From Bacillota bacterium (GTDB lineage: Bacteria > Bacillota > Clostridia > Acetivibrionales > DSM-1351): 64,000 bases of DNA. Of the stretch, positions 1 through 8,371 are shown piece by piece. The notes under the pieces are model-generated. The model made no database searches. It worked only from the letters and a program-made list of their open reading frames with translations, and had not been told where the DNA came from. The DNA lies in assembly GCA_023415305.1 (NCBI GenBank), contig JAEZKZ010000117.1, positions 1 through 64,000 of the forward strand, written 5' to 3'. Each line of letters opens with the position of its first letter. The first letter of the stretch is position 1. The position numbers and the translations under genes were made by a program.

Positions 1-70
<70 letters not shown>

Positions 71-433
71 TATTTGAAAAATTTAATTAGCTCATTAAAA
101 TTGCTGACTTTTTTCTAATTTCTGAAACGCCTTCTAAGAAGACTATGCAGAAACCAGGTTGTAAAGTTCGCAAGTTGAATTAGTTCGTAAGAACTAAATT
201 CACTACTCAATTTTTAGAATCTGTTTAGATTCTGGAATTTGATTTGAGTCCTTTACTAAAGAATAACTTTGTTGTTTTTGAAACAACTTACATCATTCTT
301 TTGCATGTATTTGTCACTGTTTACTTTTCAAAGTCCAACCTAAGATGAATACTCATCTTAAAAATCACCTACAAATAAATCACTAACCGTAGGCCTTCTA
401 TCATGTCACTCAGCAGTGCTGAGCGGCTTTTAT
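71..433 (-). other. 16S rRNA leader (5' external spacer)
   Basis: This non-coding stretch lies between the rRNA promoters and the 16S gene. It contains a CTTTGAAAAG element (324-333, minus strand) resembling the boxA antitermination element of clostridial rRNA leaders, and a perfect short hairpin CTCAGCA-G-TGCTGAG around 408-422. No ORF with a ribosome binding site is seen. Confidence 0.6.
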
Positions 434-462
434 ATAATACCACACCGCCGCTATCATGTCAA
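434..462 (-). promoter_or_regulatory. rRNA promoter, proximal
   Basis: On the minus strand TTGACA (462-457), a 17-nt spacer and TATTAT (439-434) form a near-consensus sigma-A promoter firing toward the 16S gene. Confidence 0.8.
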
Positions 463-537
463 CACTTTTTGTAGATTTTTGTTTGTCACAATTTACTATA
501 TCAAGTGTTGTTTTGTGTGTTCAGCGACAGCTTAGTT

Positions 538-567
538 ATAATAGCACAGCCAATTATCACTTGTCAA
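538..567 (-). promoter_or_regulatory. rRNA promoter, distal
   Basis: On the minus strand TTGACA (567-562), an 18-nt spacer and TATTAT (543-538) form a second sigma-A promoter about 105 bp upstream of the proximal one. Tandem promoters are usual for rRNA operons. Confidence 0.75.
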
Positions 568-650
568 TATATTATTTGATAATTATTATTCTTTTATCTA
601 TACAAATTATACCTTCCTTATAGCTGCTATTTTGCATCAATAATTAATGC

Positions 651-1244
651 TTATAATCCGCCTAATACTTCTCTCAATAATAAAATATCATTATTATATA
701 CTTCCTTGAGTCCCCGGTTATAGATAATACTCGCCGGATGATAAAGTGGAAAGAGCTTATACGTGTTTTCTCCAATCCGGCAGGTACCAAGAGTCCCATG
801 CATATCTCCAATTGAAAGCTCAAAATTACTTGTAACAGCTTTTAGCGGCACATTTCCAAGGGTTACAATTAGTTTGGGACTTAAGAGTATTAATTCATTA
901 TGCAGCCATTGTTGACTATTGATTATATCGTTCTTTGTTGCAGGGCGGTTTACAATCCTTCTGGTTTTTTGATTAAGCTTACCCAACCTGTACTTAATAA
1001 CATTAGTTATATATACTGATTCACGGGTTAATCCTATCAGGTCCATAAATTCCTTCAAATTCTTACCTGCAGCCCCTACAAAAGGCTTTCCCTGGGTTAC
1101 TTCATCTTTCCCGGGTGCTTCTCCTACAATAACAAGAGGACTGTCTGTGCAGCCCTCTCCAAGCACTATCTGTTCATTCTCAAAAGTTTGAGCATATCGT
1201 TTATATAACTCATCCAGTTCGATTCTGATGCTACCTTTCGTCAT
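651..1244 (-). CDS. Uracil-DNA glycosylase family 4-like protein lacking the Fe-S cysteines
   Basis: This 197-residue protein has the family-4 uracil-DNA glycosylase fold signatures. They are an N-terminal GEAPGKDE motif followed by the conserved KPFVGAAGKNL loop, and a C-terminal YHPAS motif matching the HPA substrate-binding motif. Family members remove uracil from DNA during base-excision repair. Unlike the adjacent paralogue it lacks the N-terminal CxxC and has Tyr (KYRLG) where KCRPP is expected, so the four ligands of the usual 4Fe-4S cluster are missing. The start overlaps the stop of the upstream paralogue by 4 bp, so the two are translationally coupled. It is either a cluster-free glycosylase or a diverged DNA-binding relative; activity is not certain. 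Confidence 0.85.
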   Translation of the reverse strand: MTKGSIRIELDELYKRYAQTFENEQIVLGEGCTDSPLVIVGEAPGKDEVTQGKPFVGAAGKNLKEFMDLIGLTRESVYITNVIKYRLGKLNQKTRRIVNRPATKNDIINSQQWLHNELILLSPKLIVTLGNVPLKAVTSNFELSIGDMHGTLGTCRIGENTYKLFPLYHPASIIYNRGLKEVYNNDILLLREVLGGL

Positions 1245-1819
1245 TTCTGATTATAATCCTTTATATCAATTATTTTATGTACCTTATTGCGTACTTCTTT
1301 TATATCTCTGAACATTAAGACTTTTTTGCTCTGATCCCTTAATAGTGCTGCTGGGTGGAAGGTTGGCATTATCCAATAACCCTTACGCTCTATCCACTGT
1401 CCTCTTACTTGTGTTATTTTAACATCCCTTGATATTACATATCTAGCAGCAGTGCTCCCAAGGCATACAATTATTTTGGGTCTGATTAGTGCAACCTGAT
1501 TTCTCAGGAACGGCAAGCATTTCTCTGCTTCTGAATCAGTTGGTGCACGATTTCCCGGTGGTCTGCATTTAACAACATTTGCAATGTAATAATCGTCAGG
1601 TTTAAACATCAGAGCCTCAAGTAGAGTGTCCAGAAGCTGGCCTGCAGCCCCAACAAACGGTAAACCTTGTAAATCCTCTTGTTCACCTGGGCCCTCACCT
1701 ACCAATAGTATGGGAGCATTAATATTGCCTCTGCCGACTACTATATTTGTTCTTGTTCGGCCAAGCTCACAGGATTGACAATTATTGCATGCAGTGTTCA
1801 ATTGTGTCCAATCCAGCAT
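1241..1819 (-). CDS. Uracil-DNA glycosylase, type 4 (4Fe-4S)
   Basis: This 192-residue protein is a canonical family-4 uracil-DNA glycosylase, which excises uracil arising from cytosine deamination. Visible are the iron-sulfur ligands, C14 and C17 near the N-terminus and C85 and C101 in the KCRPP...EKC segment. Also present are the catalytic motif GEGPGEQED (41-49), the PFVGAAG loop (54-60) and the C-terminal FHPAALL motif. Length and motif order match the family. An ATG with a GGGAGGTG ribosome binding site starts the gene. It is first in a two-gene unit with a paralogue that overlaps its stop by 4 bp. A terminator hairpin separates it from dapL upstream. Confidence 0.92.
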   Translation of the reverse strand: MLDWTQLNTACNNCQSCELGRTRTNIVVGRGNINAPILLVGEGPGEQEDLQGLPFVGAAGQLLDTLLEALMFKPDDYYIANVVKCRPPGNRAPTDSEAEKCLPFLRNQVALIRPKIIVCLGSTAARYVISRDVKITQVRGQWIERKGYWIMPTFHPAALLRDQSKKVLMFRDIKEVRNKVHKIIDIKDYNQK

Positions 1820-1846
1820 TTTTACACCTCCCGTGAATAATTCATA

Positions 1847-1880
1847 TTTTTAGGCCGACTATACTTAGCCGGCCTAAAAA
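1847..1880 (-). terminator. Terminator of the dapF-dapL operon
   Basis: A perfect 11-bp inverted repeat (TTTTTAGGCCG / CGGCCTAAAAA) lies between dapL and the glycosylase genes. A- and T-runs are part of the stem on both sides, so it may act in both directions. Confidence 0.75.
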
Positions 1881-1956
1881 TTAAAATTGTAATGTAATTA
1901 TATATCTTCTTGAATTAAAATTCTACTAATGTAGAGAATTCGTAAGGAATTGGCAA

Positions 1957-3189
1957 TTATACTTTAAGTCTGTTCTTAAATCTTTCCACAGCTGCTTGAG
2001 TGTTTTCTCTGTTTCCAAAAGCGGTCAGTCTGAAATAGCCTTGTCCACTTGGACCAAACCCGACTCCGGGCGTTCCGACAATATTTGCTTCTTGCAATAA
2101 CTTGTCAAAGAAAAGCCATGAATCCATCCCGTTTGGCGTTTTCATCCAGATATAAGGTGCATTAACACCACCAAACACTTTAATTCCAATACTCTCAAGT
2201 CCGCTTTTTATTATAGACGCATTAGTTAGGTAATAAGCGATTGTCTCTTTTACCTGTTTCTGACCTTCCTCTGAGTACACGGCTTCAGCACCACGCTGTA
2301 CAATATATGAAACACCGTTAAACTTTGTAGCCTGTCTTCTATACCAGAGTCTGTTTAACCCAATTTCACTTCCATCTGTAGTAAATGCTTTTAACTCTTT
2401 AGGTATAACAATATAAGCACATCGTGTTCCGGTAAAGCCTGCAGTTTTGGAAAAGCTTCTGAACTCGATTGCAACTTCTTTTGCTCCCTCTATTTCGTAA
2501 ATACTGTGTGGCACGTCTTCCTGTGTTATAAAGGCCTCATAGGCTGAATCAAACAGAATTACCGAATTGTTTTTAGCTGCATAGTCAACCCAAACCTTTA
2601 GTTGATCCTTTGTCAGTGTTGTACCTGTTGGATTATTTGGTAAGCACAAATATATCAGGTCAACTCTTTCCTTAGGCAGTTCAGGTATAAAGTCATTCTC
2701 AGATGTACAGGACAGATAGGTGACATTCGTCCATTTACCGTCTACATATTGGCCGGTTCTTCCAGCCATTACATTACTGTCAACGTATACGGGGTAAACC
2801 GGGTCTGTAACTGCTATTCTGCTGTTCAGTCCAAATAGTTCCTGTATATTTGCAGTATCACTTTTTGCCCCATCACTTACAAAAACCTCATCGGTTCCAA
2901 TGGTAATACCTCTTTTTTTGTAATCAAACTCAACTATTTTATTTATTAAAAAATCGTAGCCCTCGTATTCAGGGTAGCCCTTAAAGGTCTCAACTCTGGA
3001 CATATCGTCAACTGCCTTATGCATTGCCTCAATACAAGCCTGAGGAAGTGGACGGGTTACATCGCCTATTCCAAGTCTAATTATATCAGCTGTAGGATTT
3101 TCACTTTTGAAGGTGTTAACTCGTTTTCCTATCTCAGCAAACAAATAATTACCAGGTAATTTTAAATGGTTCTCATTAACAAATGCCAT
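1957..3189 (-). CDS. dapL: LL-diaminopimelate aminotransferase
   Basis: This 410-residue PLP enzyme converts tetrahydrodipicolinate directly to LL-2,6-diaminopimelate using glutamate, the short route to lysine and peptidoglycan precursors. Family-specific features are the N-terminal NYLFAEIGKRV segment, the IGDVTRPLP motif, the NNPTGT aspartate-aminotransferase motif, and the PLP-lysine context SFSKTAGFTGTR. Length fits DapL exactly. It follows dapF by 21 bp, in pathway order, and is followed by a terminator, so the two form an operon. Together they make meso-diaminopimelate from tetrahydrodipicolinate without succinyl or acetyl intermediates. Confidence 0.97.
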   Translation of the reverse strand: MAFVNENHLKLPGNYLFAEIGKRVNTFKSENPTADIIRLGIGDVTRPLPQACIEAMHKAVDDMSRVETFKGYPEYEGYDFLINKIVEFDYKKRGITIGTDEVFVSDGAKSDTANIQELFGLNSRIAVTDPVYPVYVDSNVMAGRTGQYVDGKWTNVTYLSCTSENDFIPELPKERVDLIYLCLPNNPTGTTLTKDQLKVWVDYAAKNNSVILFDSAYEAFITQEDVPHSIYEIEGAKEVAIEFRSFSKTAGFTGTRCAYIVIPKELKAFTTDGSEIGLNRLWYRRQATKFNGVSYIVQRGAEAVYSEEGQKQVKETIAYYLTNASIIKSGLESIGIKVFGGVNAPYIWMKTPNGMDSWLFFDKLLQEANIVGTPGVGFGPSGQGYFRLTAFGNRENTQAAVERFKNRLKV

Positions 3190-3210
3190 ATTAGGTTATT
3201 CCTCTCTTAT

Positions 3211-4044
3211 TTAAATATTTATTTCTCCATCAAATACTTTAACAGCCGGGCCTGTCATATAAACGTGATTGTCAGTTTCGGACCATTCGATAAACAGGTC
3301 TCCTCCCAGAAGCTTTACTGTTGCTGCTCTCTCAGATAAATTATTTAATACTGAAGAAACCAAAACAGCACAAGCTCCGGTCCCACAAGCAAGAGTTTCT
3401 CCGGCTCCTCTTTCCCAAACTCTCATTTTTAAAGTTGTTCTATCAATAATTTCAACAAATTCTGCGTTTACCTTCCTCGGGAAAAGTTTGTTAGTTTCCA
3501 TTTTAGGTCCGATCTGAGCCAGAGGAAAACTAGCAACATCGTCTATATATGAAACAGCGTGAGGATTTCCCATTGAAACTGCGGTTACCTTAAATTCCCG
3601 GTTATCTATAGTAACCGTTTCAGACACGAATCTATCCTTCTCAGAATCAACCGGAATAGCTTTCGGTAACAGAATAGGTTCACCCATATCTACTCTAACG
3701 AGTGTCACCTGCCCATTTTCTATAGTCATTGTCAGAATTTTTATACCGGCAAGCGTTTCTATATTAATAATATTCTTATTTGTAAGACTGTTATCATAGA
3801 CATATTTTCCTACACAGCGTATGGCATTTCCACACATTTCAGACTCAGATCCGTCGGAATTAAACATTCTCATTCTAAAATCCGCCTTTTGTGATGGAAG
3901 TATAAGCACCAACCCGTCTGATCCAATTCCAAAATGCCGATCACTTACTTTTCGCACAATTTCGGATGGGTTAACCAATTCCTCCCTGGTACAATCTACG
4001 TATATATAATCATTGCCTAAGCCCTGCATTTTTGTAAATTTCAT
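3211..4044 (-). CDS. dapF: Diaminopimelate epimerase
   Basis: This cofactor-free epimerase turns LL- into meso-diaminopimelate. The two catalytic cysteines are seen in EMCGNAIRC and ACGTGACA, and the N-terminus has the typical MQGLGNDY motif. The start chosen is the inner ATG at 4044. The longer reading frame (ATG at 4062) would include the ribosome binding site AAGGAGC, which sits 9 nt before the inner ATG, and the shorter N-terminus matches the family. The resulting protein is 277 residues. It is first in the dapF-dapL operon. Confidence 0.96.
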   Translation of the reverse strand: MKFTKMQGLGNDYIYVDCTREELVNPSEIVRKVSDRHFGIGSDGLVLILPSQKADFRMRMFNSDGSESEMCGNAIRCVGKYVYDNSLTNKNIINIETLAGIKILTMTIENGQVTLVRVDMGEPILLPKAIPVDSEKDRFVSETVTIDNREFKVTAVSMGNPHAVSYIDDVASFPLAQIGPKMETNKLFPRKVNAEFVEIIDRTTLKMRVWERGAGETLACGTGACAVLVSSVLNNLSERAATVKLLGGDLFIEWSETDNHVYMTGPAVKVFDGEINI

Positions 4045-4156
4045 TTCTACGAGCTCCTTCATATAAAATTAAACCGATCTCTTGGCTAACTGATACCATA
4101 TATATTGGTAATAATTCCCCATTTTACTATAAACCTAAACTTTCTAACTTTTTCAT

Positions 4157-4185
4157 ATTATAGCATAGTGAAAAATGAGCCGCAA
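4157..4185 (-). promoter_or_regulatory. Promoter for dapF-dapL
   Basis: On the minus strand TTGCGG (4185-4180), a 17-nt spacer and a perfect TATAAT (4162-4157) lie about 110 nt upstream of dapF. I see no lysine riboswitch in the leader. Confidence 0.55.
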
Positions 4186-4330
4186 TAAACTAAAGCACAA
4201 TTATAAGCTTAACAAGCGGTTAGGGTGGGAACAATATATTCATGGTTAATATTTACATTATTAATTGTATTGTAATTTATACTATATTATAATTATTGTA
4301 AAACTTTTCTACATGTCTTGGAGGTTAACT

Positions 4331-6331
4331 TTGAAGGATTTCTTTAGTAATATTTTTAAACAAATATCGGATTTCATTTCCAAAATAGAAATGCCCGGCT
4401 TTGCGACTATGATGCTTGGTGTTACATGTATTTCCCTGCTGATAATAGGCTTTTGGGGCTTTCTTAGAATCAGGAATATTAAGAACGGTTCTCTGATTAT
4501 ATCTGAAAGTGAACTGCTGGATACCGAAAAGGAAACTAAGCCCTTATTTAAGTTGTCCAGAAAAGATGTAATAATCATGCTTTCCATGGTTATATTATAC
4601 ACTGTCCCTGCTGTATACAACCTAGGTAGCCTGAGTGTTCCTGAAACAAGCTGGGCACCTTCTGCGAAAGACGACGGTTTTATTATTGACCTGGGTAAAA
4701 AGACTGAAGTTTCTAAAGTAATGATTTATCAGGGTTATAATCATGAAAAGTATGATAATGTTAAATATGACATAATGTATTTGAGCGAGTATAATACTTA
4801 TTGGAAATCCGAATCCATTGATAAAACGGGTTTTTATTCCTGGAAGGTATCAACAAAGGAGTTTACAACAAGCAAGATTAAATTTGTTCCAAATGCTCCC
4901 GGAGCAGCAATAAATGAAATTGCAGTCTTTGAAAAAAGTTCTACCAAACCACTTAGTATTAAAAGTATTGTCTCTACTAATGAAAATTCGGATAGTACTA
5001 ATATTTCAAAAATTGAAAGTCCTGACCATAAGGCTTATAGACTTGAGAATTTGATAGATGAGCAGAATAAGGTTGATTACTATACCCTATCGGATACAAA
5101 TACATATTTTGATGAGGTATTTTATCCTCGAACTGCTTTAGACTTTATTTATGAAATAATACCGTTTGAAAGAACTCATCCTCCCTTGGGCAAATATTTT
5201 GTTATGCTTGGGATGCTGATTTTCGGTGTTAACCCCTTTGGTTGGAGAATCGTAGGCGCTCTATTCGGCGTAGCAATGATTCCTATTATGTATCTTTTCG
5301 GATTAAAAATATTCAAAAAGCGTTTTTTTGCCTTTTGCACAGCCTTTCTTATGATGTTTGATTTTATGCATTTTGTCCAGACAAGAATTTCTACAATAGA
5401 CGTGTATGTGACCTTCTTTGTAATTTTAATGTACTATTATATATATGATTACTTTATAAAAAAACCGTATAAGGTTGGTTTAACGAAATCACTTGTTCCT
5501 CTCTTTCTTTGCGGTCTTATGCTTGGTATAGGTACAGCTACTAAATGGATAGCCATGTACGGTGCTGTTGGTTTAATGTTGATTTTTATAATTACCAAGC
5601 TTGATGAAATAGCATGTTATACAGTTTATCGTAAGTACGGATTATCCTCTGATCTTTTCAGCAAATTTTGGAGCAGGTATTTTATTAAAACAGCCTTGTC
5701 TTGTGTTGTATTCTTTATAATTGTCCCCAGTGTAATATACTTTGCTTCTTATACCTCAATAATGCTTGTTCCGGGTAATGGAGTTAAGGAGTTTTTCAAT
5801 AATCAGGCACATATGTATAACTTCCATAATGAATTAAATATCAAGCATTCCTATTCATCCCCCTGGTGGTCATGGCCTATTATGGTAAAACCAATTTGGT
5901 TCTACGGTTCAAAAGCCCTAGCAGCCGAAGGCCTTACTTCCAGCATAATATGCATGGGTAATCCCCTTATATGGTGGTTTAGCATACCGGCACTTATTAC
6001 AGGCATAATTATGGCTATCCGGCGAAAAGATCGCTACATGATTGTACCTATATTAGGAGCACTGTTTCAGTATATTCCATGGATGGTAGTACGGAGAATG
6101 GCTTTTATATATCACTATTTCTCTGTTTTACCTTTCCTTATTATTATAATGGTTTATTTGATGAAAATATTTTATGAATACGGAAAGATTGCGAGAAGGG
6201 TAATATATATTTATCTAATACTTACAGCATTATTATTTGTAATGTTTTACCCCATTCTTTCGGGGATGATTGTTCCGAGATGGTATGCAAGCTTCCTTCA
6301 GTGGTTCCCCGGCTGGAGCTTCAGATATTAA
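4331..6331 (+). CDS. PMT-family (GT39-type) membrane mannosyltransferase with extracellular discoidin-like insert
   Basis: This polytopic membrane protein resembles dolichyl/polyprenyl-phosphate-mannose protein mannosyltransferases, which move mannose from a lipid carrier to proteins at the outer face of the membrane. The signature is the first-loop motif ERTHPPLGK and the run of about ten hydrophobic segments after it. Between the second N-terminal helix and that motif lies an unusual block of about 150 residues. It looks beta-rich (DDGFIIDLGKKTEVSKVMIY, then a W-K-V-S...INEIAVFE region) and resembles an F5/8-type C (discoidin) sugar-binding fold. I chose a TTG start at 4331 because GGAGG lies 6 nt upstream; ATG 4313 in the same frame has no ribosome binding site. 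The acceptor protein is unknown. Extracellular glycoproteins such as the surface xylanase in this window are one possibility. Confidence 0.82.
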   Translation: MKDFFSNIFKQISDFISKIEMPGFATMMLGVTCISLLIIGFWGFLRIRNIKNGSLIISESELLDTEKETKPLFKLSRKDVIIMLSMVILYTVPAVYNLGSLSVPETSWAPSAKDDGFIIDLGKKTEVSKVMIYQGYNHEKYDNVKYDIMYLSEYNTYWKSESIDKTGFYSWKVSTKEFTTSKIKFVPNAPGAAINEIAVFEKSSTKPLSIKSIVSTNENSDSTNISKIESPDHKAYRLENLIDEQNKVDYYTLSDTNTYFDEVFYPRTALDFIYEIIPFERTHPPLGKYFVMLGMLIFGVNPFGWRIVGALFGVAMIPIMYLFGLKIFKKRFFAFCTAFLMMFDFMHFVQTRISTIDVYVTFFVILMYYYIYDYFIKKPYKVGLTKSLVPLFLCGLMLGIGTATKWIAMYGAVGLMLIFIITKLDEIACYTVYRKYGLSSDLFSKFWSRYFIKTALSCVVFFIIVPSVIYFASYTSIMLVPGNGVKEFFNNQAHMYNFHNELNIKHSYSSPWWSWPIMVKPIWFYGSKALAAEGLTSSIICMGNPLIWWFSIPALITGIIMAIRRKDRYMIVPILGALFQYIPWMVVRRMAFIYHYFSVLPFLIIIMVYLMKIFYEYGKIARRVIYIYLILTALLFVMFYPILSGMIVPRWYASFLQWFPGWSFRY

Positions 6332-6360
6332 TCAGTTTCCTCAAATTAATTAGTTTATAT

Positions 6361-6414
6361 TTATATAGAAGAACCCCGTAGACACTTAAAGACCAACGGG
6401 GTTCTTCTATATAA
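6361..6414. terminator. Strong hairpin between mannosyltransferase and tRNA cluster
   Basis: A perfect 19-bp inverted repeat (6361-6379 with 6396-6414) surrounds a 16-nt loop, with A/T-rich ends. It sits between two convergent transcription units and likely ends both the mannosyltransferase mRNA and the tRNA operon. Confidence 0.85.
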
Positions 6415-6473
6415 ATTGAAAGATAAATAAAAACCCCGCGCACAGCGTTAATCGCGAATGCACAAGGCTTTGT

Positions 6474-6558
6474 TGGTGGAGGGAGATGGATTCGAACCAT
6501 CGAAGTCACTGACAACAGATTTACAGTCTGCCCCCTTTGGCCACTCGGGAACCCCTCC
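6474..6558 (-). tRNA. tRNA-Tyr (GTA)
   Basis: This is an 85-nt class II tRNA with a long variable arm, anticodon GTA in the CTGTAAA loop, T-loop GGTTCGAATCC and an encoded CCA end. It is last in a four-tRNA operon read Glu-Asp-Thr-Tyr. Confidence 0.97.
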
Positions 6559-6598
6559 ATGTGTTTGCGCAGCTTGCACTGCGCAATTTTAAGTTTTT

Positions 6599-6674
6599 TG
6601 GAGCTGGCGGACGGAATTGAACCCCCGACCTGCTGATTACAAGTCAGCTGCTCTACCTGCTGAGCTACACCAGC
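6599..6674 (-). tRNA. tRNA-Thr (TGT)
   Basis: This 76-nt cloverleaf has acceptor GCTGGTG, D-arm TAGCTCAGCAGGTAGAG, anticodon TGT in ACTTGTAAT, T-loop GGTTCAATTCC and an encoded CCA. Confidence 0.97.
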
Positions 6675-6693
6675 ATATATTATAATTTAAAAA

Positions 6694-6770
6694 TGGCGAC
6701 CCGGAACGGGCTCGAACCGTCGACCTCCAGCGTGACAGGCTGGCATTCTAACCAACTGAACTACCGGGCC
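6694..6770 (-). tRNA. tRNA-Asp (GTC)
   Basis: This 77-nt cloverleaf begins GGCCCGG, with anticodon GTC in CCTGTCACG, T-loop GGTTCGAGCCC and an encoded CCA. Confidence 0.97.
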
Positions 6771-6785
6771 ATTTTAAAATTATAA

Positions 6786-6860
6786 TGGTGACCCATAGGG
6801 GACTCGAACCCCTGTTATCGCCGTGAAAGGGCGGTGTCTTAACCACTTGACCAATGGGCC
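6786..6860 (-). tRNA. tRNA-Glu (TTC)
   Basis: This 75-nt cloverleaf begins GGCCCATTGGTCAAGTGG, with anticodon TTC in CCTTTCACG, T-loop GGTTCGAGTCC and an encoded CCA. It is first in the operon. Confidence 0.97.
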
Positions 6861-6901
6861 ATATCATTTATCAGCGGGCCGTTCGCCGACTGACAAAGTA
6901 T

Positions 6902-6930
6902 ATTTTAACGGGGTATCTATAAAAAGTCAA
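6902..6930 (-). promoter_or_regulatory. Promoter of the tRNA Glu-Asp-Thr-Tyr operon
   Basis: On the minus strand TTGACT (6930-6925), a 17-nt spacer and TAAAAT (6907-6902) lie about 40 nt upstream of tRNA-Glu. Confidence 0.8.
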
Positions 6931-7390
6931 GCTATTTTTTTATCTTTTTTTTAACTTTATTTTTCTCTAAATATCTAAGCTTAGATTATTCTCTATAACG
7001 CCGCCTCTCTCTTGGGTTAAAAGCACATCATCCTCATCTTGTATTTTACTGAAAGTGGCTATTTCCTTTCCTAAGCTCCCCTATTAATTTTAACTATTTA
7101 CGTTTTTCTTGTACAAGTAATATTCTTCAAATCGGTCAGACTTATACCTGCCTTATTTCGGATTTAAAGTTATAAAGACCTTTTTCATTTCAAAAAATTC
7201 CATTTATTTAGGGGTATCCCATTATTTCTAATTTCTGTCGTCCAGTCTAAATTGTTCTTTAATCATGCAATTTGAAACGTTTTAAAACTTAATAAAAGAC
7301 ACACATATCAACTATATCTGATATGTATGCCTCATGTTCCATCGCAGAAATATAAAATGATAATGGGCTCCCTTATTTTTAAATCAGGGA
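6931..7390. other. Non-coding AT-rich stretch downstream of the decayed gene
   Basis: No ORF with a ribosome binding site, RNA gene or clear hairpin is visible on either strand between the tRNA promoter and the decayed gene. Short coding-like scraps on the minus strand (for example KIQDEDDVLLTQE near 7010-7050) suggest further erosion, but cannot be assigned. Confidence 0.4.
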
Positions 7391-7812
7391 TTATCCGTTA
7401 TAATCGCTGGCTTCAAGTACTTCCCAAGGGTTTATTTCAAACAGTTTATCATAACTTATATCAGGCCGCTAATTATTGAGGTCATGAGGTCCTGAAATCT
7501 GTTTCCCTGGAGATAATATTAATTGTACCCCCACACGGTATGGTTATGCTCATGGACCAGAACCCAGGGTAGATATTTCTCCTATCCTCCAACCCACGGA
7601 TTTACCTCAATCAGTATATTCTCACCCACGCATGTTCCGACTACGCCGTGTACAGACTGCTCCAGCCAGATGTTTGGATAAATACAAACAGTTTTCTCAG
7701 AGTCGGGGGTGGGAGCATTTCTGAAATCACCCGATACTTTTCCCTGATAAGAGCTTCAATGTTAAAACCCTCATTTCTTTATTCCCTGGTACGGCTCAAT
7801 TACTTTAAGCAT
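7391..7812 (-). pseudogene. Decayed HEXXH zinc-protease-like gene (DUF2268-like remnant)
   Basis: On the minus strand, protein-like sequence can be read only by changing frame several times. It runs from a short MLKVIEPYQG start, then IREKYRVISEMLPP, IYPNIWLEQSVHGVVG and GENILIEVNPWVGG. A frame change follows, then EKYLPWVLVHEHNHTVWGYN, which holds an HEXXH zinc-binding motif (HEHNH). After more stops comes a C-terminal piece, LFEINPWEVLEASDYNG. The order (secreted-substrate-like domain, NILIEV strand, HEXXH) resembles the DUF2268 predicted Zn-dependent proteases. At least two frameshifts and several stops mean it is not functional. It lies 13 bp after a small zinc-ribbon gene on the same strand. 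The family assignment is from memory of motifs, not a search. Confidence 0.55.
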
Positions 7813-7825
7813 ATAGCCCATTCTA

Positions 7826-7993
7826 TCATACCGCCTTGTACTGACACCGCTTGCATACCATAAGCTTGCCCCCATCACCTTTAAGTATTTCATATAGAAT
7901 TTTAATTCTTGTGGCTTTACATACAGGGCAGGTTCCTCTACCTCGGGAAGGTAATTTCCATAGGGTTTTACCTCTATGAGTTTTTAAGGCCAT
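7826..7993 (-). CDS. Small zinc-ribbon protein (55 aa)
   Basis: This intact 55-codon frame has an AGAGG ribosome binding site 9 nt before the ATG. The product is basic and has two CxxC knuckles, TCPVCK and VCKRCQY, separated by about 20 residues, as in rubredoxin-like or ribosomal-protein-like zinc ribbons. Its function is unknown. It precedes the decayed HEXXH gene and may once have been co-transcribed with it. The clean frame, in a region otherwise full of stops, and the paired cysteines argue that it is still real. Confidence 0.6.
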   Translation of the reverse strand: MALKTHRGKTLWKLPSRGRGTCPVCKATRIKILYEILKGDGGKLMVCKRCQYKAV

Positions 7994-8071
7994 AATTTAT
8001 TTCCTCTCATTAGTTTTATTCAGACAGTATCTGTAATTAAAATATAGCGCCATATGGCCGGTATTTCAATT

Positions 8072-8371
8072 TCACAAATGATTATGTATTGAGTTTGATT
8101 TTCTTTCTTTTCCCTGCCTGATTATTCGTCTTATGCTTTGTTCGGATAGATAATATTTACCAACAAGCGTATCCACCGAAGAACCGCTAACATACTCTCT
8201 ATATATCAAATTGTTCCGTTCCATCAAATTATCCCTAGTCCCGCTCTTTTCACCCCAGGCTCTTTGCTGGCCATCCTTACGCGGTATATAGATGAATTCT
8301 CCGTCTATAAATTCTTGAATTGCTGCTATCATATCTTTTGGTAACACATTCTGAGCCTTAAGATACTTCAT
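8072..8371 (-). CDS. CD3324-like helix-turn-helix protein
   Basis: This 99-residue protein begins MKYLKAQNVLP and ends in a predicted helix-turn-helix (VDTLVGKYYLSEQSIRRIIRQ). It resembles the small clostridial CD3324 family, which shows similarity to Mor/sigma-region-4-type DNA-binding domains. The middle carries an IPRKDGQQRAWGEKSGTR segment typical of that family. The start is the inner ATG at 8371, with GGAGG 9 nt upstream; the longer frame to 8395 would contain that site. It is probably a transcription factor of unknown target. It directly follows an ORF with an in-frame stop whose reading frame ends inside its first codons. Confidence 0.75.
   Translation of the reverse strand: MKYLKAQNVLPKDMIAAIQEFIDGEFIYIPRKDGQQRAWGEKSGTRDNLMERNNLIYREYVSGSSVDTLVGKYYLSEQSIRRIIRQGKERKSNSIHNHL

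Noticed and set aside
4045..4156. Lysine riboswitch in the dapF leader
   Set aside because: The leader is only about 110 nt and AT-rich, without the conserved multi-helix L-box core.
6321..6560. 79-codon minus-strand frame over tRNA-Tyr and the hairpin
   Set aside because: It is made of tRNA sequence (GFPSGQRG... comes from the tRNA-Tyr 5' half) and the terminator; no ribosome binding site.
7648..7863. 71-codon plus-strand frame
   Set aside because: It lies antisense to the decayed HEXXH gene, whose minus-strand reading gives recognisable protein blocks; no ribosome binding site on plus.
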